DNA of 64,000 nt from Bacteroides faecis MAJ27 (GTDB taxonomy: Bacteria; Bacteroidota; Bacteroidia; Bacteroidales; Bacteroidaceae): positions 1-64,000 of the forward strand of contig NZ_FNNN01000019.1 in assembly GCF_900106755.1 (NCBI RefSeq), written 5' to 3'. Position 1 is the first letter of the stretch, and each line of letters starts with the position of its first letter. The position numbers and the translations under genes are program-made. Of the stretch, positions 34,902-42,798 are shown in pieces. Below the pieces are notes generated by a model. It saw only the letters and a program-made list of their open reading frames with translations, had not been told where the DNA came from and made no database searches.

Positions 34902-35618
34902 GTGATAAAACTAACAGGCATTAACAAGACCTACAACAACGGAGCACCTCTCCATGTACTCAAGGGCATCAATCTCGACATTCAGCGAGGTGAGTTTGTT
35001 TCCATCATGGGAGCTTCGGGTTCGGGCAAATCTACTTTACTAAATATATTGGGGATACTGGATAATTACGATACCGGAGATTATTATCTGAACAACGTTC
35101 TTATCAAAGACTTGAGCGAAACGAAAGCTGCCGAGTATCGAAACCGTATGATCGGATTTATCTTCCAGTCATTCAATCTGATATCATTCAAGGATGCCGT
35201 AGAGAACGTGGCCCTTCCCTTATTTTACCAAGGTGTAAGCCGCAAAAAGCGAAATGCACTCGCTCTGGAATATCTCGACCGCCTGGGACTGAAGGAGTGG
35301 GCACATCACATGCCGAATGAAATGAGTGGAGGGCAGAAACAACGTGTAGCCATTGCCCGTGCATTAATCACCAAACCACAAATAATCCTTGCCGACGAAC
35401 CGACGGGTGCTCTGGACAGCAAAACATCTGTAGAAGTAATGCAGATACTGAAAGACTTGCACCGAATGGGAATGACCATCGTCGTCGTAACTCATGAAAG
35501 CGGTGTTGCCAACCAGACTGACAAAATTATCCATATCAAAGATGGGATTATCGAACGGATCGAAGAAAATCTCGACCACGATGCCTCTCCATTTGGTCAG
35601 AACGGAATCATGAAATAA
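34902..35618 (+). CDS. ABC transporter ATPase, MacB/LolD type
   Basis: From a GTG start this is a 238-aa ATPase: Walker A GASGSGKST, Q-loop FIFQSFNL, signature MSGGQKQRV, Walker B IILADEPTGALD, switch His in VVTHE. The frame opens earlier at a TTG (34788), but the family begins close to (V/M)IKLTGINKTYNNG, so GTG at 34902 is preferred. It energises the two FtsX-like permeases downstream. With the fusion protein and TolC-like channel it forms a MacAB-TolC-like efflux or export system. The cargo is unknown (a drug, peptide or lipid are all possible). Confidence 0.9.
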   Translation: MIKLTGINKTYNNGAPLHVLKGINLDIQRGEFVSIMGASGSGKSTLLNILGILDNYDTGDYYLNNVLIKDLSETKAAEYRNRMIGFIFQSFNLISFKDAVENVALPLFYQGVSRKKRNALALEYLDRLGLKEWAHHMPNEMSGGQKQRVAIARALITKPQIILADEPTGALDSKTSVEVMQILKDLHRMGMTIVVVTHESGVANQTDKIIHIKDGIIERIEENLDHDASPFGQNGIMK

Positions 35619-35705
35619 GTATTAGGTAATAAGTATTAAATATTAATTCCATGCGGTCACAACGCAGCCTAATACTTAATACCTATTATTTATTTTATTA
35701 CTAAT
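35614..35705. repeat. A/T-rich imperfect hairpin between ATPase and permease genes
   Basis: Short repeats of TAATACTTA/TAAGTATTA (as in AATAAGTATTAGG, 35616-35628, repeated around 35650) fold back on ATACTTAATACC (about 35672-35683), with GCGGTCACAACGC near the tip. It fills the only real gap (105 bp) in the front of the efflux operon. It may lower or tune expression of the downstream genes. Confidence 0.5.
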
Positions 35706-35723
35706 CACTTATTACTCAAAAAA

Positions 35724-36983
35724 ATGATTGATATCTGGCAAGAAATATATAGTACCATCAAACGCAATAAGTTGAGGACTTTTCTCACGGGATTTGCCGT
35801 CGCATGGGGAATATTCATGCTCATCGTCCTGTTGGGCGCCGGCAACGGACTAATTCACGCATTCGAGCAGTCGGCCTCCGAACGGGCTATGAACTCTATC
35901 AAAATCTATCCGGGATGGACCAGCAAATCATACGACGGCCTGAAAGAAGGAAGACGGATACGACTGGACAACAAAGACCTGAATACGACCAATAAGAATT
36001 TCCCGGATCATGTTATCAAAGCCGGAGCCACTGTATATCAGGGAGGCGTAAACCTGAGCTTCGGATCGGAATATGTCAATCTGAATCTTTCCGGAGTATA
36101 CCCCAATCATACAGAAGTGGAAGTGGTAAAACTCTTTAAAGGGCGTTTCATCAATGAAATCGATATTAAAGAACGACGGAAAGTAATCGTACTCCACAAA
36201 AAGACTGCCGAAATCCTGTTTGACAAAACACATACCGATCCCATCGGACAATTCGTGAATGCAGGTAATGTTGTCTATCATGTAGTAGGTCTGTACAACG
36301 ACAAAGGAGACAGCGGCGACAGCGATGCTTACCTTCCATTTACAACTCTGCAAACCATTTATAATAAAGGAGACAAGCTGAACAACCTCATTATGACTAC
36401 CAAGAATCTGGAAACAATAGAATCTAATGAAGAATTCGAAGCTCACTATCGCAAAGTGATCGGTGCCAACCAGCGTTTTGACCCGACCGACCATAGTGCT
36501 ATCTGGATATGGAACCGATTCACCAACTACTTGCAACAGCAACAGGGGTCAGCAATGCTCCGTATCGCTATCTGGGTAATTGGTATTTTTACCTTATTAA
36601 GCGGGATTGTCGGAGTTTCGAACATCATGCTGATTACTGTAAAAGAACGTACCCGCGAATTTGGCATCCGCAAAGCACTCGGAGCCAAACCTCTTTCCAT
36701 CCTTTGGCTGATTATCGTAGAAAGTGTCACGATTACCACCATATTCGGTTACATAGGCATGGTTGCAGGCATCGGTGCTACCGAATGGATGAACAATACC
36801 TTCGGAAACCAGACTATGGATAACGGTATATGGTCCGAAACGGTATTCCTGAATCCGACGGTCGATATAGGAATCGCCATTCAAGCTACACTCACATTAG
36901 TAATAGCCGGAACATTAGCCGGATTGTTCCCTGCCCGAAAAGCAGTCAGCATCCGACCGATTGAAGCACTTAGAGCCGATTAA
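35724..36983 (+). CDS. MacB-like ABC permease 1
   Basis: This 419-aa protein has the four-helix FtsX/MacB layout: TM1 at about 20-40 (FLTGFAVAWGIFMLIVLLG), a large periplasmic MacB core domain (about 45-270), then three helices (about 285-310, 330-355, 385-405) ending in ARKAVSIRPIEALRAD. The motif VKERTREFGIRKALGAKP is the cytoplasmic coupling segment. It pairs with the second permease 5 bp downstream; two different permease genes suggest a heterodimer. Confidence 0.9.
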   Translation: MIDIWQEIYSTIKRNKLRTFLTGFAVAWGIFMLIVLLGAGNGLIHAFEQSASERAMNSIKIYPGWTSKSYDGLKEGRRIRLDNKDLNTTNKNFPDHVIKAGATVYQGGVNLSFGSEYVNLNLSGVYPNHTEVEVVKLFKGRFINEIDIKERRKVIVLHKKTAEILFDKTHTDPIGQFVNAGNVVYHVVGLYNDKGDSGDSDAYLPFTTLQTIYNKGDKLNNLIMTTKNLETIESNEEFEAHYRKVIGANQRFDPTDHSAIWIWNRFTNYLQQQQGSAMLRIAIWVIGIFTLLSGIVGVSNIMLITVKERTREFGIRKALGAKPLSILWLIIVESVTITTIFGYIGMVAGIGATEWMNNTFGNQTMDNGIWSETVFLNPTVDIGIAIQATLTLVIAGTLAGLFPARKAVSIRPIEALRAD

Positions 36984-36988
36984 AGATT

Positions 36989-38230
36989 ATGAGAATAGAC
37001 ATAGATACTTGTGAGGAAATCCTCATCACCATCACAAGAAATAAAACGAGAAGCCTGTTGACGGCATTCGGCGTATTCTGGGGAATCTTCATGCTCGTAG
37101 CTCTTATCGGCGGCGGACAGGGATTGCAGGATATGATGCAAAAGAACTTTGAAGGATTTGCCACCAACTCCGGTTTCCTCGCCGCCCAAAAAACGGGAGA
37201 AGCCTATAAAGGATTCCGTAAAGGACGCTGGTGGGATCTGGAGGCCATTGACATCGAACGTCTTCGCTCCCAAGTGAAGGAAGTGGAAGTCATTACTCCT
37301 TCTGTTGCCCGCTGGGGGTCCAACGCAATATATGGAGACAAGAAATACGACTGTAGCGTGAAAGGATTATATCCCGACTATCTCCACATCGAATCACAGG
37401 AAATGGCATACGGACGTTTTATCAACGACGTAGACATCCGTGAAGCACGTAAAGTCTGCGTCATCGGCAAGCGTGTTTACGAAAGCCTGTTCAAACCGGG
37501 AGAAGATCCGTGTGGCAAATATATACGGGTAGACGGCATCTACTATCAAATCATCGGTATGTCTTCTTCCGAAGGAAACATGAACATACAGGGACGTGCC
37601 TCGGAAGCAGTCACCCTTCCATTTACCACCATGCAGCAGACTTACAATCTGGGCGGGCAAATTGACGTAATCTGTTTCACCGTCAAACATGGTGTGAAAG
37701 TATCTGATGTACAACCTCAAATGGAGTCCATCATCAAAGCCGCACACTACATTGCACCTAACGATAAACAAGCGCTTATGTACCTGAATGCCGAAGCCAT
37801 GTTTTCCATGGTAGACAATTTATTCAACGGTATCCATATTCTGATCTGGATGGTAGGTCTGGGCACTCTGCTGGCAGGAGCTATCGGAGTGTCGAATATC
37901 ATGATGGTCACCGTGAAAGAACGTACTACAGAAATCGGTATACGCCGTGCCATCGGCGCACGCCCCAAAGATATCCTCCAACAAATCTTATCTGAAAGCA
38001 TGGTATTGACTACGATTGCCGGAATGTTCGGTATTTCTTTTGCCGTCATGGTATTGCAACTGGTTGAAATGGGAGCAAACTCAGACGGGGGAGACGCACA
38101 TTTTCAGGTCAGCTTCGGTCTGGCAGTCGGAACCTGCGCACTGCTAATCGCATTGGGTATGCTGGCAGGACTGGCACCCGCCTACCGTGCAATGGCTATC
38201 AAGCCGATTGAAGCAATCAGAGATGAGTAG
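36989..38230 (+). CDS. MacB-like ABC permease 2
   Basis: This 413-aa protein is a paralogue of the preceding permease, with the same topology: TM1 (LTAFGVFWGIFMLVALIGGG), periplasmic core, coupling segment VKERTTEIGIRRAIGARP, and the C-terminus AYRAMAIKPIEAIRDE. It starts 5 bp after permease 1 and is surely co-transcribed. Confidence 0.9.
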   Translation: MRIDIDTCEEILITITRNKTRSLLTAFGVFWGIFMLVALIGGGQGLQDMMQKNFEGFATNSGFLAAQKTGEAYKGFRKGRWWDLEAIDIERLRSQVKEVEVITPSVARWGSNAIYGDKKYDCSVKGLYPDYLHIESQEMAYGRFINDVDIREARKVCVIGKRVYESLFKPGEDPCGKYIRVDGIYYQIIGMSSSEGNMNIQGRASEAVTLPFTTMQQTYNLGGQIDVICFTVKHGVKVSDVQPQMESIIKAAHYIAPNDKQALMYLNAEAMFSMVDNLFNGIHILIWMVGLGTLLAGAIGVSNIMMVTVKERTTEIGIRRAIGARPKDILQQILSESMVLTTIAGMFGISFAVMVLQLVEMGANSDGGDAHFQVSFGLAVGTCALLIALGMLAGLAPAYRAMAIKPIEAIRDE

Positions 38231-38285
38231 CAGTGGAATGATAAATGAAGAACAAAGAATTAAAAATTAAACATATATATTCAAG

Positions 38286-39386
38286 ATGAAAAAGTATCTG
38301 AAAATCACGTTATTGGTAATTATCGCCATAATCCTTGTCGGAACATTTGTATTTCTTTATCAGAAATCCAAGCCAAAGGTTATAGTTTATGAAACATTGG
38401 CAGCAGAAGTGACAGACCTTGAAAAAACGACAGTAGCCACCGGAAAAGTGGAGCCAAGAGATGAAATTCTAATTAAGCCTCAAATTTCCGGTATTGTTGA
38501 CGAGGTTTTTAAAGAAGCAGGTCAAAGCGTAAGAAAAGGGGAAGTAATCGCCAAAGTAAAAGTAATCCCCGAACTCGGACAGCTAAATTCAGCAGAAAGC
38601 CGTGTTCGTCTGGCAGAAATCAATGCAAAGCAAGCAGAAACCGATTTTGCCCGTATAAAAAAACTGTACGAGGATCAGCTGATCAGCCGCGAAGACTTTG
38701 AAAAAGGGGAAGTGGCAGTAAAACAGGCACGTGAGGAAAATCAGACTGCCAAAGATAACCTGGAAATTATTAAAGAAGGAATCACTAAAAACAGCGCTTC
38801 ATTCAGTAGTACCATGATTCGTTCTACCATCGACGGGCTTATTCTGGATGTGCCTGTGAAAGCCGGTAACTCCGTAATCATGAGTAACACCTTCAATGAC
38901 GGCACTACCATTGCTACAGTGGCAAACATGAACGACCTCATTTTCCGGGGAAATATCGACGAAACCGAAGTAGGACGTATCCACGAGGGAATGCCGATCA
39001 AACTGACAATCGGTGCTTTGCAGAACCTGACCTTCGATGCTATTCTTGAATATATCTCTCCCAAAGGAGTGGAGACCAACGGAGCAAACCAGTTCGAGAT
39101 TAAAGCAGCCATCACGGTGCCGGATACCGTACAAATACGTTCCGGTTATTCTGCAAATGCAGAAATTGTATTGCAACGTGCCAACAAAGTGCTGGCAGTA
39201 CCCGAAAGTACCATCGAGTTCAATGGTGATTCTACGTTCGTATATATCATGACGGATTCCGTGCCACAACAGAAGTTTAAACGTACACAGGTGACTACCG
39301 GAATGAGTAACGGTATCAAAATTGAGATAAAGAAAGGTGTAACCGCTCAAGACAAGCTACGCGGTGCTGAGAAAAAAGATAAATAA
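38286..39386 (+). CDS. periplasmic membrane-fusion protein, MacA/HlyD type
   Basis: This 366-aa protein has one N-terminal membrane anchor (about 5-25), a barrel-sandwich/lipoyl domain split around a coiled-coil hairpin (VATGKVEPRDEILIKPQISGIV at about 50-71; coiled coil about 100-165), and a beta-barrel domain (about 215-290). It bridges the inner-membrane permeases and the TolC-like channel. It lies 55 bp after permease 2. Confidence 0.9.
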   Translation: MKKYLKITLLVIIAIILVGTFVFLYQKSKPKVIVYETLAAEVTDLEKTTVATGKVEPRDEILIKPQISGIVDEVFKEAGQSVRKGEVIAKVKVIPELGQLNSAESRVRLAEINAKQAETDFARIKKLYEDQLISREDFEKGEVAVKQAREENQTAKDNLEIIKEGITKNSASFSSTMIRSTIDGLILDVPVKAGNSVIMSNTFNDGTTIATVANMNDLIFRGNIDETEVGRIHEGMPIKLTIGALQNLTFDAILEYISPKGVETNGANQFEIKAAITVPDTVQIRSGYSANAEIVLQRANKVLAVPESTIEFNGDSTFVYIMTDSVPQQKFKRTQVTTGMSNGIKIEIKKGVTAQDKLRGAEKKDK

Positions 39387-39396
39387 CTGATTCCGA

Positions 39397-40734
39397 ATGA
39401 AAGCAATTTATAAAACTATAGCAATTGTTCTGTTGAGCGGAACCGGTATCGGTTCCATTCAAGCACAGAATACCACCTCGCAGGCCTGGACTTTACGGCA
39501 ATGTATCGACTATGCCATTGAGCACAATATCGACATTCGTCAGACAGCCAATGAAGCCGAACAAAATAAAATAAGTGTAAACACTGCTAAATGGGCACGT
39601 CTCCCGAACTTGAATGGTGGTGTCAGCCAAGGATGGAGCTGGGGCCGTACAGCTTCTCCCAAAGATAACTCATATAGTGACACTAACAGTGCCAGTACAG
39701 GTTTGAACTTGAGTACCAATGTACCTCTTTTCACGGGCTTGCAATTATCCAATCAATATTCGCTTGCCAAGCTCAATTTACAAGCGGCTATCGAAGATTT
39801 GAATAAAGCAAAAGAGGATATTGCAATCAATGTTACCTCTGCCTATCTGCAGGTTCTCTTCAATCTGGAATTGAACAAGGTAGCACAAAGTCAGGTAGAC
39901 CTTAGCAAAGATCAGCTGAAACGTATTAAAGGACTGCATGAAGTAGGTAAGGCCTCACCTGCAGAAGTAGCAGAAGCACAGGCTCGTGTAGCACAAGATA
40001 ATATGACAGCTGTACAAGCAGACAATACTTATAAATTGTCATTACTAAACTTAAGCCAGTTATTAGAATTGCCCACACCGGAAGGTTTCATCCTTGAAAA
40101 TCCTAAAGAAGAGCTGGAGTTCGAACCACTAACGGCACCAGACGACATTTATACTCAGGCACTTGCATATAAGCCGGGGATTAAGGCAGCAGAATATCGC
40201 TTACAAGGCAGCTTGAAAAATATTCGTATTGCCCAAAGTGACTTCTATCCGCAACTTTCTTTCAGTGCAGGATTAGGAAGCAGCTACTATACACTAAACG
40301 GTGAATCGGAATTCGGTTTCGGACGCCAATTAAAAAACAATCTGAGCAAATCCCTTTCTTTCAACCTAAGTGTTCCGATCTTCAACCGTTTTACTACCCG
40401 CAACCGGGTACGTACCGCCCGCCTGCAACAAGCAAATCTCGCCTTACAACTGGATAACACCAAGAAAGTACTTTATAAAGAAATACAGCAGGCATGGTAT
40501 AATGCCGTAGCTGCGGAAAGCAAATACAACTCCAGCGAAGTCGCAGTGAAATCCAATGAAGAATCTTTCCGGTTGATGAGCGAAAAGTTCAATAACGGAA
40601 AAGCTACTTTTGTTGAATACAACGAGGCCAAACTGAATCTGACCAAAGCTCTTTCAGACAAGTTACAGGCTAAATACGAATATCTGTTCCGTACCAAGAT
40701 ACTGGATTTCTATAAAGGACAGGCTATTGAATAG
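39397..40734 (+). CDS. TolC-family outer-membrane efflux protein
   Basis: This 445-aa protein has a signal peptide (about 1-23, SIQA|Q) and two homologous halves of long helices typical of outer-membrane efflux proteins: WTLRQCIDYAIEHNIDIR ... LYLQ-type helices, then AYKPGIKAAEYRLQGSLKNIRIAQSDFYPQLS. It starts 10 bp after the fusion-protein gene and completes a tripartite pump. Confidence 0.93.
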   Translation: MKAIYKTIAIVLLSGTGIGSIQAQNTTSQAWTLRQCIDYAIEHNIDIRQTANEAEQNKISVNTAKWARLPNLNGGVSQGWSWGRTASPKDNSYSDTNSASTGLNLSTNVPLFTGLQLSNQYSLAKLNLQAAIEDLNKAKEDIAINVTSAYLQVLFNLELNKVAQSQVDLSKDQLKRIKGLHEVGKASPAEVAEAQARVAQDNMTAVQADNTYKLSLLNLSQLLELPTPEGFILENPKEELEFEPLTAPDDIYTQALAYKPGIKAAEYRLQGSLKNIRIAQSDFYPQLSFSAGLGSSYYTLNGESEFGFGRQLKNNLSKSLSFNLSVPIFNRFTTRNRVRTARLQQANLALQLDNTKKVLYKEIQQAWYNAVAAESKYNSSEVAVKSNEESFRLMSEKFNNGKATFVEYNEAKLNLTKALSDKLQAKYEYLFRTKILDFYKGQAIE

Positions 40735-40773
40735 AAAGAGTTTCTGCCCTGTCAAAGAACAGTTATTTTAAAA

Positions 40774-40820
40774 CATATCCGTTGGCTCATTCGTTATTAT
40801 AGAAAGAACCAACGGATATG
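40774..40820 (+). promoter_or_regulatory. long hairpin covering the msrAB start codon
   Basis: Arms CATATCCGTTGG (40774-40785) and CCAACGGATATG (40809-40820) pair perfectly over 12 bp and extend to 15 with one mismatch; the loop is about 17-23 nt. The last three bases are the ATG of msrAB. A transcript arriving from the efflux operon would fold and hide the start codon; a transcript starting inside the loop would not. There is no T-run, so it is not a usual terminator. Confidence 0.65.
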
Positions 40821-41846
40821 AAGCATTTAATTATCGCTGTCATTCTGATCATCAGTAATGTATTTTTAGGGATAGCCAAGCCAATGAAGAATCAAGCAGA
40901 AATCTATCTTGCAGGAGGATGTTTCTGGGGAACAGAACACTTTCTGAAACAAATCAGGGGAGTAGAAAGCACCCAGGTAGGATATGCCAACAGCAATGTT
41001 GCCAATCCGAGTTATGAACAAGTATGTTCGGGCAAAACGAATGCTGCCGAAACAGTAAAAGTCGTTTATAATCCCGAAGAAGTAAGTCTGGACTTATTGC
41101 TCAACCTGTATTTCCAGACTATAGATCCCACCAGCCTCAACCGCCAGGGAAATGATCGTGGAACGCAGTACAGAACAGGTATATATTATATCAGCCAAGC
41201 CGATATATCTGCCATCAATAAAGCTATTCAAGTATTGTCCACTCAATATCAAAAACCAATTGCTATTGAGGTAAAGCCACTGACAAATTTCTACCCGGCA
41301 GAAATCTATCATCAGGATTATCTGGATAAGAACCCGAACGGATATTGCCACATCAATCCGGCATTATTTGAAATGGCACGCAAGGCCAATGCTTCTAAAA
41401 CCAAAAACTATCAAAAGCCGGATGATGCAACTCTCCGTAAGAAATTATCTGCGGAACAATATGCCGTGACTCAGAAGAATGCAACAGAACCTGCTTTCCA
41501 TAACGAATTCTGGAATGAACACCGACCCGGTATCTACGTAGATATCACCACCGGAGAACCTTTGTTTGTTTCAACTGATAAATTCGATTCCGGCTGCGGA
41601 TGGCCTAGTTTTTCCAAGCCTATCCAAAAAGAACTGATTGCCGAGAAGAAAGATACAACTCACGGAATGATACGGACGGAAGTACGCAGTAAAACAGGTG
41701 ATGCCCATTTGGGACATGTATTCACTGACGGTCCGAAAGAAAAAGGCGGACTGCGGTACTGCATCAACAGCGCTTCACTACGTTTCATCCCCAAAGAGAA
41801 AATGAAAGAAGAAGGATACGAAGAATACCTGTCACTTATTAAATAG
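40818..41846 (+). CDS. msrAB: fused peptide-methionine sulfoxide reductase MsrA-MsrB, exported
   Basis: This 342-aa protein has a hydrophobic N-terminal signal (about 1-20), an MsrA domain (about 27-175; GGCFWG with Cys35, and the EIYHQDYLDKNP region), and an MsrB domain (about 205-335; SGCGWPSF, RSKTGDAHLGHVF, RYCINSASLRF with Cys315). The N-terminal CxxC zinc pairs of zinc-type MsrB are absent. The two halves repair both epimers of oxidised methionine. The signal suggests periplasmic repair. The start codon lies inside a strong hairpin; a later ATG (40884, MKNQAEIY) would give a cytoplasmic form without it. Confidence 0.92.
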   Translation: MKHLIIAVILIISNVFLGIAKPMKNQAEIYLAGGCFWGTEHFLKQIRGVESTQVGYANSNVANPSYEQVCSGKTNAAETVKVVYNPEEVSLDLLLNLYFQTIDPTSLNRQGNDRGTQYRTGIYYISQADISAINKAIQVLSTQYQKPIAIEVKPLTNFYPAEIYHQDYLDKNPNGYCHINPALFEMARKANASKTKNYQKPDDATLRKKLSAEQYAVTQKNATEPAFHNEFWNEHRPGIYVDITTGEPLFVSTDKFDSGCGWPSFSKPIQKELIAEKKDTTHGMIRTEVRSKTGDAHLGHVFTDGPKEKGGLRYCINSASLRFIPKEKMKEEGYEEYLSLIK

Positions 41847-41880
41847 AATAACTTACATTGTTTCCAGACAGATACAATAA

Positions 41881-41918
41881 AAAACGGTGGATTCCTTGTC
41901 CGGGTAATCCACCGTTTT
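41881..41918. terminator. bidirectional terminator after msrAB
   Basis: A 13-bp stem AAAACGGTGGATT / AATCCACCGTTTT with a 12-nt loop between convergent genes; both flanks are A/T-rich. Confidence 0.88.
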
Positions 41919-41969
41919 CGTTTGTTAACCTTAAGAGAGAAAGAGAATTTCACAATCCCCTGAGTATCG

Positions 41970-42488
41970 TTATTTTCCGGCAAGCAGCAGGTCTGCTTCA
42001 TCTATTACCGGAGTCTGTATATTCATTGCCCAGTTACCTGCCGATTCTTCAATCCACTTGTAGTCATTCCACTTATAGTTCATATATGCAATCGGCATAT
42101 TAGCATCGTTCAGTTCATAAACGCTCTTTTCTACAGAGTCGTCATAAGCTTTATGTGATTTATTCCAGCGTGCGTATAACAATGTGATCTCATTAGAAGA
42201 ATAAGTATAATCTATCTTGAAATACGGAATCCACTTTTCGCTGGATGAATCCCATTTGAAAGCTTCTTTGGACGCCATTCTTTTTTGTTCATCATACGTA
42301 AAATCATATTTCATGTGACGATAGAGAGAGCCATCGAGTCTGTAAATAACCTTCGATACAACAACATCATCCACTTTCTCTTCATTAGTAATGAAGTTAT
42401 TGTTCTGTGCTTTCAACTCTGCATTAGCGATACCGGCAAATACCATTGCTACTAAAACCATCATTCTGAATAATACTGTAGTTTTCAT
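41970..42488 (-). CDS. DUF3836 exported protein
   Basis: This 172-aa protein has a signal peptide (about 1-27, ELKA|Q). The body is Tyr/Trp/Lys-rich, with repeats of the form YDEQKRMASKEAFKWDSSSEKWIPYFKIDYTY, which fits the DUF3836 family of Bacteroides. The function is unknown; export to the periplasm or surface is predicted. Confidence 0.72.
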   Translation of the reverse strand: MKTTVLFRMMVLVAMVFAGIANAELKAQNNNFITNEEKVDDVVVSKVIYRLDGSLYRHMKYDFTYDEQKRMASKEAFKWDSSSEKWIPYFKIDYTYSSNEITLLYARWNKSHKAYDDSVEKSVYELNDANMPIAYMNYKWNDYKWIEESAGNWAMNIQTPVIDEADLLLAGK

Positions 42489-42765
42489 AATTGTATATTT
42501 TTTATTTGTTCAACTTTCTTTTTTGTTCTTCTGTTTATTAGACGGAACATCTATATTGAATGGTTGCAACTTTCTGAACTTTTTTTCATTTTTCAGTTGC
42601 CCGCCTTCGATTATATAAATGCAAGGGGTATGCCAAAACAGTAAACACCTAATAATCAGAACAAAGAAGGTATAAGCAGATGTACGAAAATGAACAGTTG
42701 TTCGCTCATAAACGGACATCATGTTAAAAAAGAACGACTTATATCCGGTTGAACAGAATATTATC

Positions 42766-42773
42766 TACCTTTG
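42766..42773 (+). promoter_or_regulatory. -7 box of the GT51 gene
   Basis: TACCTTTG lies 26 bp before the ATG. A matching -33 box is weak. The rest of 42489-42760 shows no other feature that I can support. Confidence 0.55.
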
Positions 42774-42798
42774 CATCCAATAATTTATTTAAAGGCAA

